From positions 310,001 through 374,000 of the forward strand of contig QEVS01000001.1 of assembly GCA_003577245.1 (NCBI GenBank): DNA of 64,000 bases, written 5' to 3'. The DNA is from a bacterium (GTDB taxonomy: Bacteria > Chloroflexota > Dehalococcoidia > Tepidiformales > Tepidiformaceae). Positions within the stretch are counted from its first letter, which is position 1. Each line of letters begins with the position of its first letter. Position numbers and translations under genes: made by a program. The notes below the pieces were generated by a model. That model searched no databases. It saw nothing but the letters and a program-made list of their open reading frames with translations, and was not told where the DNA came from. Positions 51,269 to 61,761 of this stretch are shown here, piece after piece.

Positions 51269-51780
51269 GGGGTGACCTCCCTGTCGTTTGCTTTGGGCGG
51301 CGCCAGCTCCTTGCTCAGGACAAGGAAGTGGCAGGGGACCTTCGATGGCGGATCGTACGGCAGCGTCCCGGTCTGCCGGTAACCCAGCCGCCCGTACCAG
51401 GCCGGCAGCTCCTCCCGCAGATTCACCACCAGGATATCGACACCGGTGAGTCCGCGCGCCGCAAAGTGCGCCTCGGCCCGGGCTACCAGCTCCTTCCCGA
51501 GTCCGCGGGCCTGCGCCTCGGGGTGCACCGAAAGCATGCCGAAGTACCCCCGGCCGTTCTTCTCGGTCAGGTGAATGCAACCCAGCATCGTGCCGCTCTC
51601 ATCTTCGGCCACGAGGAAGCGGTCGCGGGCCAGCAACGCGTCGACTTCGGCCTCGTCGGTGCGGTCGCTGTAGACGAAGAAGTCCTCCACCCTGTAGGCG
51701 AGCGTCACCAGGCTGGCGATACTCGCCGCATCGCCGGTGGTCGCTACTCTGATCCTGGCGCCGGTGTCCGTCCCGGCCAT
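51265..51780 (-). CDS. GNAT-family N-acetyltransferase
   Basis: 171-residue acetyltransferase. HPEAQARGLGKELVARAE is the acetyl-CoA pyrophosphate-binding motif, and the downstream YGRLGYRQTG completes the fold. The acceptor is unknown. It sits between the two fumarase subunits, six bases after the alpha gene and overlapping the beta gene, so all three are one operon. Acetylation of fumarase or of a TCA-related metabolite is possible but untested. Confidence 0.9.
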   Translation of the reverse strand: MAGTDTGARIRVATTGDAASIASLVTLAYRVEDFFVYSDRTDEAEVDALLARDRFLVAEDESGTMLGCIHLTEKNGRGYFGMLSVHPEAQARGLGKELVARAEAHFAARGLTGVDILVVNLREELPAWYGRLGYRQTGTLPYDPPSKVPCHFLVLSKELAPPKANDREVTP

Positions 51781-51786
51781 GGCAGG

Positions 51787-52632
51787 CTACAGCACCGCCT
51801 GGCGGGTGCGCGCGCTGTGACACTGCATGCTCACCGCCACCGGCAACGACGTGATGTGCGTCGGGTGCGTCTCCACGAAAACGTCCAGTGCCGTGGTCGT
51901 TCCGCCTACCGCCTGGGGCCCCACGCCCAGCGCGTTCACTGCCGCGAACAGCTCATCCTCCAGCTCCGCCGCCTCCGCGTCGCCATGGCGCGAACCGACC
52001 GGGCGAAAGAGCGCGTGCTTGGCGATCGTCATCGCCTTCTCGGCAGTCCCGCCTATCCCGACACCGATGATGAGCGGCGGGCAGGGATTGCCACCCGCAA
52101 GGTCGACTGTCTCGCAGACGAAATCGATGACCGCTTTCCTGCCCATGCCCGGCAGGAAGTTCTGGTAGCGCGACATGTTCTCGCAGCCGCCGCCCTTCGG
52201 CATGAACATCAGCTTCAGCTCGTCGCCGGGCACGATCTCGAAGTGAATGACCCCCGGCGTGTTGTCGCCCGTGTTGGTGCGCGCGCTGAAGGGTCGCGCG
52301 GCGATGGACTTCCGCAGGTACCCTTCGGCATAGCCCCGCCGGATTCCCTCGTTGATGGCGTCGACCACGTACCCGCCGCTCACGTGCACTTCCTGACCGA
52401 GCTCGACATGCACCACCGCCGTGCCCGTGTCCTGGCAGAGCGGCAGCATCCTCTCCCTCGCGATCTCCGCGTTCTCCAGGATCTCGTCGATCACCTGGAC
52501 CGCGAGCGGCGACTTCTCGGTCGCGCGCGCGGCCCGAATTGCGCCTTCGACGTCGGCGGGAAGGTAGTGTGTGGCCTCAACGGCAAGCTTCGCGATGGCA
52601 TCGGTGATGGCCGCTGCCGGGATCTCTCTCAT
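51787..52632 (-). CDS. Class I fumarate hydratase, alpha subunit
   Basis: 281 residues forming the 4Fe-4S catalytic subunit of two-subunit fumarase. Cluster ligands are Cys66 (LCQDTGTA), Cys150 (GGGCEN) and Cys184 (NPCPPLIIGVGIGG). It hydrates fumarate to malate with the beta subunit downstream; oxygen-sensitive class I enzymes fit anaerobic or microaerobic growth, although mesaconate or tartrate specificity cannot be excluded. The start is ATG 52632. Confidence 0.92.
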   Translation of the reverse strand: MREIPAAAITDAIAKLAVEATHYLPADVEGAIRAARATEKSPLAVQVIDEILENAEIARERMLPLCQDTGTAVVHVELGQEVHVSGGYVVDAINEGIRRGYAEGYLRKSIAARPFSARTNTGDNTPGVIHFEIVPGDELKLMFMPKGGGCENMSRYQNFLPGMGRKAVIDFVCETVDLAGGNPCPPLIIGVGIGGTAEKAMTIAKHALFRPVGSRHGDAEAAELEDELFAAVNALGVGPQAVGGTTTALDVFVETHPTHITSLPVAVSMQCHSARTRQAVL

Positions 52633-52748
52633 TGGCGGTTCCCTGGCCGGTGAGGTGCGGCGCGCACCGCACCCCGGATTCTCAGAGGGTACCGCGAAGC
52701 AGGGCCAGCCGCACTCTACGTTGGCCCGTCACTCGCCCGGGGGCAGTC

Positions 52749-52943
52749 TCAGGCGCGAAAGTCCACGTTGCGTCCTGCGCCGGGGTCGAGCAGTTGTTGC
52801 ACGATCGCCACCCCCGTCGTCGCCTGGATCTCGATTGCCTTCTTGGCGATGAGGAACCTTGAGGCGGCGAGAGCGCTGGCAAACGGGTCGGCCGGGACTG
52901 ATCCAACCGCAGGTGTGCTGGTGATGTTCATCGCCACGATCAT
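52749..52943 (-). CDS. Small YjfB-like putative motility protein
   Basis: 64 residues. The helical body (ASALAASRFLIAKKAIEIQATTGVAIVQQLLD) and the ending GAGRNVDFRA resemble the short YjfB family (PF14070), whose members end with a G-x-N-hydrophobic-D-x-x-A motif and are annotated as putative motility proteins. ATG 52943 follows AGGAG at five bases; ATG 52931 and 52973 are alternatives. It sits alone between convergent-divergent genes and no flagellar gene is nearby. The antisense frame is unconvincing. Confidence 0.6.
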   Translation of the reverse strand: MIVAMNITSTPAVGSVPADPFASALAASRFLIAKKAIEIQATTGVAIVQQLLDPGAGRNVDFRA

Positions 52944-53069
52944 CGGACTCCTGTACGTAAAGCTGGAGTGCATCGGACGTGAATCTCGAGTGTCCTGGCG
53001 GTGGACTGGCGCGTCCCCTCGCCCGTTGGACGCTGATATCCTGCGCTCCAGGAAATCCAGGAGGCACGC

Positions 53070-53864
53070 ATGGGCAGGCTCGAAGGCAAGGTGGCCATCG
53101 TAACCGGGGGCGGCCGTGGCATAGGCCGCGGCATCTCCCTGGTCCTCGCCGGGGAGGGCGCCGACATCGCCATCCTCGACCTCGATCTCGAGAATGCAAA
53201 CCGCACGGCCGCCGAAATCGCCACGCTTGGCCGGCGCGCCGTCGTCATCCTCACCGATGTCTCGGACACCGCTTCCGCCGAAAGCGGCATTGAGGCCGCC
53301 ATCAACGGCCTGGGGCGCGTTGACATCCTCGTGAACAACGCGGGCGTGGCGGGCGCCAATGTCGCCGCTTCCAGGCTCACGCTTGACGATTGGGACGCCT
53401 GCTATCGCGTCAACCTGAGGGCAATATGGACCATGTCCAGCGCCCTTGTTCCCCATTTCAAGGCCAACGGGGGAGGCAAGATCGTCAACATCTCCTCCAT
53501 CGCCGGGAGGGTTGGCGGCGTGGGACTCGCCCACTACGGCGCCTCCAAGGCCGGCGCCATCAGCGTGACGCAATCCCTCGCCGCCGAGCTGGGCCCTTCG
53601 AACATCAACGTCAACGCGGTCTGCCCGGGGCTGCTCTGGACCGACATGTGGCGCGGCCTCGAAGCTGCCGTCGGCGGTGATGCGACCCCGGAGGTAGTCG
53701 AGCAGCGCCGCTTCTTCGAATCCTATCTGCGCACCAACTGCCCCCTGCGCAGGGAGCAGTTCCCGGAGGACATCGGCCACGCCGTCGCCTTCCTCGCTTC
53801 CGAACAGGCGCGCAACATCACCGGGCAGTCATTGAATGTCGATGGCGGCATTCGCATGAACTGA
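53070..53864 (+). CDS. Short-chain dehydrogenase/reductase (FabG-like)
   Basis: 264-residue SDR with TGGGRGIGRG, NNAG, catalytic Ser in ISSIAG and YGASK, and the C-terminal ITGQSLNVDGG. A FabG-like or sugar/alcohol dehydrogenase; substrate unknown. ATG 53070 follows AGGAGG, with TATCCT at 53037-53042 as possible -10. Unlike many neighbours it has a normal leader and ribosome site. Confidence 0.92.
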   Translation: MGRLEGKVAIVTGGGRGIGRGISLVLAGEGADIAILDLDLENANRTAAEIATLGRRAVVILTDVSDTASAESGIEAAINGLGRVDILVNNAGVAGANVAASRLTLDDWDACYRVNLRAIWTMSSALVPHFKANGGGKIVNISSIAGRVGGVGLAHYGASKAGAISVTQSLAAELGPSNINVNAVCPGLLWTDMWRGLEAAVGGDATPEVVEQRRFFESYLRTNCPLRREQFPEDIGHAVAFLASEQARNITGQSLNVDGGIRMN

Positions 53865-53882
53865 TCGCCGGGCTTCCTGCCG

Positions 53883-54740
53883 CTAGAACGAAAGCTCCAG
53901 GCTGATGTCGAGCGCCGGCGCGCTGTGCGTAAGGGCCCCCACGGAGATGGCGTCGACTCCCGTGGCTGCAATCGCGGCGATGGTCGCGAGCGTGACCCCG
54001 CCGCTCGCCTCCAGCTTCGCGCGCCCGGCGGTGAGCCTTGCCGCCTCGCGCATCTCCCCCGGACCCATGTTGTCGAGCAGGACCCACTCCGGCCTCGCCG
54101 CAAGCGCGTCCTCGAGCTGGCCCGGCGCGTCGATCTCGATCTCGATCGCCCGGCCCGGGGCCGCCGAGCGGATGGCAGCCGCCGCCTCCGCCAGCGTGCG
54201 CCCCTCGCGGGCAAGCGCCTCGCGGTGGTTGTCTTTGATCATCGCCATACTTACCAGGTCGCGACGGTGATTCGTTCCCCCACCGCAGCGGACCGCGTAT
54301 TTCTCCAGGTCTCGCAGCCCGGGGGTGGTCTTGCGTGTGTCGAGGACCATGACGCCCGTCCCCGAAACCTCGTCCACGAACTGCCGGGTCAGCGTCGCGA
54401 CGCCCGAAAGCCGCTGAAGGAAGTTCAGGGCCACGCGCTCGCCCTGCAGCAGGGCGCGTACCGGCCCCCGGGCCACGGCAATGGTTTCTCCCGCCGCAAT
54501 GCGGGCGCCGTCTTCCACGTGTACCGAAAGATGGACGTTTGGGTCCAGTTGCCGGAAGGTCTCTGCCGCCAGTGCCAGCCCCGCCACTACCCCGCTGTCG
54601 CGAGCCACGAACACGCCGCGTCCCTGCAGCTCCGCGGGGACGGTGTTCAGGGAGGTGATGTCATCTGCCGCCCGGTCTTCGGCCAGCGCAAGTGAAACTG
54701 CCCGGGCAATCTCGGCAGGGGGAGGGGGCTCAATTGCCAC
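53883..54740 (-). CDS. nadC: Nicotinate-nucleotide pyrophosphorylase (quinolinate phosphoribosyltransferase)
   Basis: 285 residues. It converts quinolinate and PRPP to nicotinate mononucleotide. The GRGVFVARDSGVVAGLALA, LNFLQRLSGVATLT, DTRKTTPGLR and KLEASGG motifs are typical of NadC. GTG 54740 starts inside the last codons of nadB, overlapping by 11 bases, so the two are translated together. nadA is not in the window. Confidence 0.93.
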   Translation of the reverse strand: MAIEPPPPAEIARAVSLALAEDRAADDITSLNTVPAELQGRGVFVARDSGVVAGLALAAETFRQLDPNVHLSVHVEDGARIAAGETIAVARGPVRALLQGERVALNFLQRLSGVATLTRQFVDEVSGTGVMVLDTRKTTPGLRDLEKYAVRCGGGTNHRRDLVSMAMIKDNHREALAREGRTLAEAAAAIRSAAPGRAIEIEIDAPGQLEDALAARPEWVLLDNMGPGEMREAARLTAGRAKLEASGGVTLATIAAIAATGVDAISVGALTHSAPALDISLELSF

Positions 54741-56274
54741 GGCGGAACACCTGCCTTCGCGCCCAGTGCCGGTCATCCTGTTCGGGGTAGTCGCTTCGGT
54801 AATGGGCCCCGCGGCTCTCGGTACGCAGGAGCGCCGCCTTGAGCATGAGCCGCGCGAGCGTGCCCATCTCGCGGAGCTCATGCCATTCGCGGGTTGGCCG
54901 CGCCGGGGAGTTCGCCCATCCGGTGGCTGTCCCGAGCGCGCGTTCCAGCCCTTCGTGGCTTCGCTCAATACCGGCGAAATCCCACATGAGCGCCTGCAGC
55001 GTGCCGTGGCCGGGAGCCGGGCCGCCGTCGACGCCATCGACGATTGCGCGAGGGTCGCGCTCGGCGCCCCGAGGGGCTTCTCCCAGGCACTCCACCGTTC
55101 GCTTGCCAAACACCACTGTCTCCATGAGAGAGTTGCTGGCCAGCCGATTCGCGCCATGCACCCCGGTACAGGCGGCTTCGCCCACGGCAAAGAGCCCCGG
55201 CACCGTGGTGCGCCCGAACGTGTCTGTCCTCACGCCTCCCATCAGGTAGTGGGCTGCAGGCGCCACCGGGATTGGGGCGGAGCGCATGTCGATTCCCTGG
55301 CCCTGGCAGAACGCGAAGATCGCCGGGAACCTCGCCGCAAGGTCTACCCCCCGCGCGACGGTGCAGTCGAGGAACACGTTCTCACTGCCTGCTGCCCGCA
55401 TCTCCGCCACAATCGCCCGCGCCACAATGTCCCGCGGTGCAAGGTCGCCAAGCGGATGGTATCCAGCCATGAAGGCCTCACCGGCCGCGTTTCGCAGCAC
55501 CGCCCCCTCGCCCCGCACCGCCTCCGAGATCAGGAACGGTGGCGCGCCATCGCCGCGGAACGCCGTGGGATGGAACTGGTAGAACTCCAGGTCTGCGAGT
55601 TCGGCCCCGGCTTCATAAGCAAGGGCGATGCCGTCGCCGGTCGCCACGTCCGGGTTCGTGGTGTGCGAGTAGAGCCACCCGGCGCCGCCGGTAGCAATCA
55701 CCACCGCCGGAGCCTCGAACGAAAGGCCTTCGCCAGCGGCAAGGTCCACTGCTTCCACGCCAGTCACGGCCCCGCCTGCGGTGCTTATCCCCGTGGCAAT
55801 TGTGTGGTCCAGGATGGTGATCCCCGGGGTCGCGGCCGCGGCCGCGAGCGTCGTCTCGATCGCTGCTCCGGTCTGATCCCCACCCGCGTGGAGCACCCGC
55901 GCCCGGCTGTGCGCGGCTTCGCGGCCGAGCGCGAGTTCGCCCCCCGGCGAATCGAAGGCGACTCCGTACTCCACCAGGTCGCGAATGCGGGAGGGCGCCT
56001 CATAGCAGAGGACTCGCGCCGCCGCCACATCCACCAGCCCGGCCCCCGCCGCGATTGTGTCGGCAAGATGCTGCTCCGGGCTGTCGAGCGGCCCCACCGC
56101 CGCCGCGATGCCCCCCTGCGCCCATGCCGTGTTGCAGTCCTCAATCGACCCCTTGGTCAGCACCAGCACCGGCCCGAGCTTCCTGCTTTCGAGCGCCACG
56201 AAGAGCCCCGAGATGCCGCTGCCGATGACAATCAGCCGGTAGTCCTGTTTCACCGGGAGACTCTGACCGGACAC
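54730..56274 (-). CDS. nadB: L-aspartate oxidase
   Basis: 514-residue FAD enzyme that oxidises L-aspartate to iminoaspartate for NAD synthesis. It has the FAD motif VIGSGISGLF, the substrate region WAQGGIAAAVG, the conserved HSRARVLHAGGDQTG and the fumarate-reductase-like catalytic domain. Start is GTG 56274, 12 bases after TACACT; no ATG fits. It is divergent from def across a 125-base gap. Confidence 0.93.
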   Translation of the reverse strand: MSGQSLPVKQDYRLIVIGSGISGLFVALESRKLGPVLVLTKGSIEDCNTAWAQGGIAAAVGPLDSPEQHLADTIAAGAGLVDVAAARVLCYEAPSRIRDLVEYGVAFDSPGGELALGREAAHSRARVLHAGGDQTGAAIETTLAAAAATPGITILDHTIATGISTAGGAVTGVEAVDLAAGEGLSFEAPAVVIATGGAGWLYSHTTNPDVATGDGIALAYEAGAELADLEFYQFHPTAFRGDGAPPFLISEAVRGEGAVLRNAAGEAFMAGYHPLGDLAPRDIVARAIVAEMRAAGSENVFLDCTVARGVDLAARFPAIFAFCQGQGIDMRSAPIPVAPAAHYLMGGVRTDTFGRTTVPGLFAVGEAACTGVHGANRLASNSLMETVVFGKRTVECLGEAPRGAERDPRAIVDGVDGGPAPGHGTLQALMWDFAGIERSHEGLERALGTATGWANSPARPTREWHELREMGTLARLMLKAALLRTESRGAHYRSDYPEQDDRHWARRQVFRRGN

Positions 56275-56399
56275 TGCATGGGACTTAGTGTAGGTGCTAC
56301 ACGAAGTGCGCCGCCACCCCCGGAAGCGCCAGCGCGACGCGCGCGCTAAACTGCACCGCGGCGCACTGCCTTCCTCAATTCCACCGTCGGAGCGTATTC

Positions 56400-56897
56400 G
56401 TGGCCATCCTGCCGATCCGCCGTGCTGGCGACCCTGTTCTGCGCGAGAAGGCGAAGCGGGTTCGCCTGCCCGTTGACAGCTCCATCCACCGGCTCATCGA
56501 AGACATGTGGGACACGATGTACGACGCTCCCGGCGTCGGACTCGCCGCACCACAAATCGGCATCGGCCTGCGCGTCATCGTCATCGATGTGCCCGACCAC
56601 GATCGCGTTGCACTCGTTAACCCCGAGATCATCAAGCGGTCGGGAGAGCGCAATGTCGACGAAGGCTGCCTCTCCGTCCCGGGGTTCCGTGGCGAGATCG
56701 TTCGCTCCGTGAAGGTGCTTGCCAAAGGCATCGACCCCTATACCGGCAAGGAAGTGCGCATCAGGGCAGAGAATGACCTGATGGCCGAGGCCCTCGAACA
56801 CGAGATCGACCACATCAATGGCATCCTCTACATCGATTATCTTCCCGGGCCCGAAGCACTGGTCCCGCTCAACGAGGCTCCCGAGGTGCAGAGCTAG
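56400..56897 (+). CDS. def: Peptide deformylase
   Basis: 165-residue metalloenzyme removing the formyl group from nascent proteins. The three motifs are intact: GVGLAAPQ (45-52), EGCLS (88-92) with the Cys metal ligand, and HEIDH (134-138) with two His ligands and catalytic Glu. GTG 56400 follows GGAG. It overlaps nothing and starts a run with the TIGR00725-like gene and eno at gaps of only 2-3 bases. Confidence 0.95.
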   Translation: MAILPIRRAGDPVLREKAKRVRLPVDSSIHRLIEDMWDTMYDAPGVGLAAPQIGIGLRVIVIDVPDHDRVALVNPEIIKRSGERNVDEGCLSVPGFRGEIVRSVKVLAKGIDPYTGKEVRIRAENDLMAEALEHEIDHINGILYIDYLPGPEALVPLNEAPEVQS

Positions 56898-56900
56898 GCC

Positions 56901-58732
<1,832 letters not shown>

Positions 58733-58740
58733 GAAGAGGT

Positions 58741-58746
58741 TAGACT
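58741..58746 (+). promoter_or_regulatory. -10 box (TAGACT), leaderless start of DinB-like gene
   Basis: TAGACT ends six bases before GTG 58753, without a Shine-Dalgarno motif. It lies just after the enolase stop. Confidence 0.5.
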
Positions 58747-58752
58747 GCCCCC

Positions 58753-59373
58753 GTGCTCGCCAGGGTTCATGCTCTTGCCGATAAGCTGATCTACGACGTC
58801 GCGATGGCCCGCTACCTGGCGGCAACCCTCCCGAAAAACGGGCTCGAACGGAAGATCCCCGGGGGCTGGACTGTTCGCCAGCTCATCGGACACCTCGGCG
58901 ATGCGCAGGCCCGGTACGCCGCGGCGCTCGCCAACGTACTCGCCGGCGAACCGCCCTTCCCCGGCGGGTTTGACCCCGAGCGCCAGAACAGCGCTGCCGC
59001 GCCCGCCTTCGCCAGTGCCCGGCTCCCCGCTCTCCTCGAATCGCTGGACCAAACGCGCAGTTCCCTGCTGGACCTGATGGGCTCTTTCAGCCCCGCGCAA
59101 CTCGAGATGCCCTTCAGCCATGGCCTTTCACTCATCGAGGCCCTTGGCGCGTGGTCCGGGCACATCGAGGGCCACGCGCTCGATGTTATCGACGCCGTCC
59201 CCGAGCTGGGCCGCGACCCAATGGTGCTCAACTGGGTCTTGTACGCCGACTACACTGCCGACCCCGGCCGCCTTGTACGCCAGCAGCGGCTCCTTGAAGC
59301 GGTCCGCGAGCACTTCGGAGAGGACGCTCCCGGCGCCGGCGATGAAGACTTCGAGGATGAGGAGGAAAGCTAA
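58753..59373 (+). CDS. DinB-like four-helix-bundle protein
   Basis: 206 residues. The His triad of DinB_2/MDMPI-type bundles is recognisable: VRQLIGHLGDAQ and WSGHIEGHALDVID supply three His residues for a divalent metal. Members act as thiol-dependent S-transferases or have unknown function. The C-terminus is strongly acidic (GDEDFEDEEES). GTG 58753 follows TAGACT at six bases. It is one base from the following gene. Confidence 0.78.
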   Translation: MLARVHALADKLIYDVAMARYLAATLPKNGLERKIPGGWTVRQLIGHLGDAQARYAAALANVLAGEPPFPGGFDPERQNSAAAPAFASARLPALLESLDQTRSSLLDLMGSFSPAQLEMPFSHGLSLIEALGAWSGHIEGHALDVIDAVPELGRDPMVLNWVLYADYTADPGRLVRQQRLLEAVREHFGEDAPGAGDEDFEDEEES

Positions 59374-59374
59374 C

Positions 59375-60232
59375 GTGGCCATCCCCCGGGTTGCTCCACC
59401 GCGGGTCTTCGCTGCTGTTGCGCGCGCTCCCAGGCCTCCGTCCGAGGGCCCGGCCGATGCCCATCGCCAGACCTCGTTCATCCTCGGCGCCGAGGCCGAC
59501 CTCGTCGTTGAGGGGCTTGCCTTCGAGGGCTCCGTGGCCGGGGCCGCCACCGGAGCGAAGCTGCGGACCCAGCAGCTCGCCTCCGCGCTGGGGCTCTGGT
59601 CCCGCGCATGGCAATGCCGCCTCCAGGCACTCCATGCCGTGGAATGGGGCAATTACTCTTCTGCTGTCACCCTTATACGCTCCGCCGCCGACTACCAGGC
59701 AGCCCAGGTCTACCTGCTTCGCCAGGGAGCGGCTGAATGGCTCATGTGGCTTGAGCAGGGCGGCATCGCCCTCGCTCCCGAAGAGCACGCGACCGAATAC
59801 AGGCTCCACGCCTTCCGCGCCGCCGAAGTGCTCGCCGCCCATCCCATCCTCGGCCCCCTGTACCGGATGACCATGGACCTTTCCATGCCCCACTTCGGCG
59901 CCACCCTCATGCTTGCCGGCAGCGAATCCAGCCCCGAACGGGTTGCCATCACCTTCGGCGACCGCGACTTCCACCTCGGCCTCGCCGAGCTGTGTTTGGG
60001 CTGGCTGTTGCAGCTCAACGTTGCCCAGGCCGGCGACCTTGCCGAGTTCGGTGAGGTCTTCGGGGTGGCCGATCCCTCGCCGCTCCAGGCAATGGCAAAC
60101 CGCAGCGCTTCGGCTGCCGCGCGTGCGGACCGCTGCACCATGGAAGCCGTGGAGCGCGATGGCATCAAGCGCTACCTCGTCCACAACTGGCGAAGGCGCT
60201 CGGGGTCCGCTGCCACCAGGCTCCTCCTGTGA
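59375..60232 (+). CDS. Protein of unknown function
   Basis: 285 residues, not recognised. Pro-rich at the start, then largely helical with LRTQQLASALGLWSRAWQCRLQALHAVEWGNYSSAVTLIRSAADYQAAQVYLL, a pattern suggesting paired amphipathic helices like TPR or HEPN-type folds; the remainder is mixed and ends in a basic stretch. There is no membrane helix or signal peptide. GTG 59375 follows GAGGAGGAAAGC, which overlaps the end of the DinB-like gene, so they are co-translated. Confidence 0.65.
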   Translation: MAIPRVAPPRVFAAVARAPRPPSEGPADAHRQTSFILGAEADLVVEGLAFEGSVAGAATGAKLRTQQLASALGLWSRAWQCRLQALHAVEWGNYSSAVTLIRSAADYQAAQVYLLRQGAAEWLMWLEQGGIALAPEEHATEYRLHAFRAAEVLAAHPILGPLYRMTMDLSMPHFGATLMLAGSESSPERVAITFGDRDFHLGLAELCLGWLLQLNVAQAGDLAEFGEVFGVADPSPLQAMANRSASAAARADRCTMEAVERDGIKRYLVHNWRRRSGSAATRLLL

Positions 60233-60282
60233 GGCGCTGCCGGGCCGGGGTTTCCCTCACGGCGTCTTGTCCCTTGCCGGTG

Positions 60283-60288
60283 TAGCAT
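60283..60288 (+). promoter_or_regulatory. -10 box (TAGCAT), leaderless start of lipoprotein gene
   Basis: TAGCAT ends eight bases before ATG 60297. Confidence 0.45.
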
Positions 60289-60296
60289 TCAACTCC

Positions 60297-60737
60297 ATGC
60301 GTAGACCGCTCGCACTCTTTCTCGTCCCCTCCCTGCTGCTCGCCTTCATCGGTTCTGCCTGCGGCGGCAACGAAAAGGACGGCCAGGACACTCCCACGGC
60401 CCCGGTCTCTGAGCCTGTGACCGACAAGGAGTACCTGAAGGTCATCTGCACCGGCACCAAGGGTTTCTCCGACGCCCTTGTCAGCCAGACCACCGCCGAA
60501 GGGATCGCCGGCAGCATCACCGGCTTCATCGCCTCCCTCAAGCAGACGACCCCGCCGGCCGACCTCCAGCAGTTCCACCAGGACCTCATCAAGTACCTCG
60601 AAGATTCCGTCTCCGACCCCACCTCGCTTGTCACGAAGAAGCGGCCTCAGCCCCCCGAGAAGGTACGCGAAAGGCTCGCCGCCACCGAAGCCGAGGTGCC
60701 CGAATGCACCAAGGCCCACTACTTCGTGACGGAGTAG
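60297..60737 (+). CDS. Predicted lipoprotein of unknown function
   Basis: 146 residues: N-terminal lipoprotein signal (MRRPLALFLVPSLLLA, lipobox IGSAC with Cys20), a short polar linker, then a small helical domain (DKEYLKVICTGTKGFSDALV, TSLVTKKRPQPPEKVRERL) with two more Cys residues that could form a disulfide. Function unknown; surface-anchored. ATG 60297 lies eight bases after TAGCAT; longer frames upstream overlap the previous gene out of context. Confidence 0.7.
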   Translation: MRRPLALFLVPSLLLAFIGSACGGNEKDGQDTPTAPVSEPVTDKEYLKVICTGTKGFSDALVSQTTAEGIAGSITGFIASLKQTTPPADLQQFHQDLIKYLEDSVSDPTSLVTKKRPQPPEKVRERLAATEAEVPECTKAHYFVTE

Positions 60738-60765
60738 CCATCGGCCCCAGCGGAGGGCCCGCCCT

Positions 60766-60780
60766 GTCCCTCACCGGGAC
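60766..60780 (+). terminator. Small hairpin GTCCC-N5-GGGAC before ilvE promoter
   Basis: A five-base inverted repeat between the lipoprotein gene and the ilvE -10 could be a weak terminator or an operator. No T-run follows. Confidence 0.3.
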
Positions 60781-60786
60781 GAACGG

Positions 60787-60834
60787 TATACTGGCAAGAC
60801 CCCGGCGCGGCCGGGATGAAGGAGTGCCTCACCG
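60787..60834 (+). promoter_or_regulatory. ilvE promoter and leader hairpin
   Basis: TATACT (60787-60792) is the -10. The leader holds CCCGGC-GCG-GCCGGG (60801-60815), a six-base hairpin immediately before AAGGAG (60819-60824). It could modulate ribosome access. Confidence 0.45.
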
Positions 60835-61761
60835 ATGCCTACCCGTCACGCATACTTCCAGGGCAACGTCGTCCCCCTGGAACAGGCGAAGATCGGCGTG
60901 ATGACTCACGCCTTCAACTACGGCACGGCGGTATTCGAAGGCATCCGCGGCAACTGGAACCCCGACGACCAGACCGTCTACCTCTTCCGCGTGCGTGAGC
61001 ACATGGAGAGGCTCGTCCAGAGCGCGAAGATCCTCACCATGGAAGTCCGGGACTCCGTCGACAGGCTCTGCGACCTCTCGGTGGAGATCGTCGAGCGCAG
61101 CGGCTTTGCCGAAGACGTCTACCTGCGCCCCATGGTCTATCTCGCCTCGGAGCAGCTCGGGGTGCGCCTCCACAACCTGCAGAGCGACACGCTCATCTTC
61201 CTCACCCCCTTCCCCGCGTACCTCCCGGAAGTCGCCCGTTGCCACACGAGCACCTGGCGGCGAGTCGATGACACCGGCATCCCGCCCCGGGCGAAAGTCA
61301 CCGGGATCTACGTGAACAGCGCCCTCGCCAAGACCGAGGCCAACCTCAACGGCTTCGACGAGGCCATCATGCTCAACGCCGATGGCCACGTTTCCGAAGG
61401 CAGCGGCGAAAACATCTTCATGGTCCGTCATGGCAAGCTCATCACCCCCACCCCCGCCGACAACATCCTCGAAGGCATCACCGCCCAGAGCGTGGTGGAG
61501 CTGGCGGCAAAGGAACTCGGCGTCGAGACCATCCAGCGGCAGATTGACCGCACAGAGCTCTATATAGCGGATGAAATCTTCATGACCGGCACGGCCGCAC
61601 ATCTCACGCCGGTAACCGAGGTCGACCGCCGCGTGGTGGGCAGCGGCCGCCCCGGCCCCATCACGAGCAGGCTCAGCCAGCTCTTTTTCGATTGCATTCG
61701 CGGCAAGAACGAGAAGTACCGGCATTGGTGCACGCCCGCCCGCGTTCCCGTCGCGCAGTAG
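60835..61761 (+). CDS. ilvE: Branched-chain amino acid aminotransferase
   Basis: 308-residue fold-type IV PLP enzyme that makes or degrades valine, leucine and isoleucine with 2-oxoglutarate. HAFNYGTAVFEGIR, the PLP Lys within AKVTGIYVNSALAK, and EGSGENIFMV, the last near NILEGITAQSVVELA, are diagnostic. ATG 60835 follows AAGGAG. Its end overlaps the next gene by 34 bases. Links to the mutase and acyl-CoA dehydrogenase through branched-chain catabolism are plausible. Confidence 0.95.
   Translation: MPTRHAYFQGNVVPLEQAKIGVMTHAFNYGTAVFEGIRGNWNPDDQTVYLFRVREHMERLVQSAKILTMEVRDSVDRLCDLSVEIVERSGFAEDVYLRPMVYLASEQLGVRLHNLQSDTLIFLTPFPAYLPEVARCHTSTWRRVDDTGIPPRAKVTGIYVNSALAKTEANLNGFDEAIMLNADGHVSEGSGENIFMVRHGKLITPTPADNILEGITAQSVVELAAKELGVETIQRQIDRTELYIADEIFMTGTAAHLTPVTEVDRRVVGSGRPGPITSRLSQLFFDCIRGKNEKYRHWCTPARVPVAQ

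Noticed and set aside
52768..53103. 111-codon plus-strand frame between fumarase and SDR genes
   Set aside because: It overlaps the SDR start and its own leader, has no ribosome site and is antisense to the better supported YjfB-like gene.
54481..56349. 622-codon open frame antisense to nadB
   Set aside because: The protein is Arg/His/Pro-rich shadow sequence; nadB has full FAD and catalytic motifs on the minus strand.
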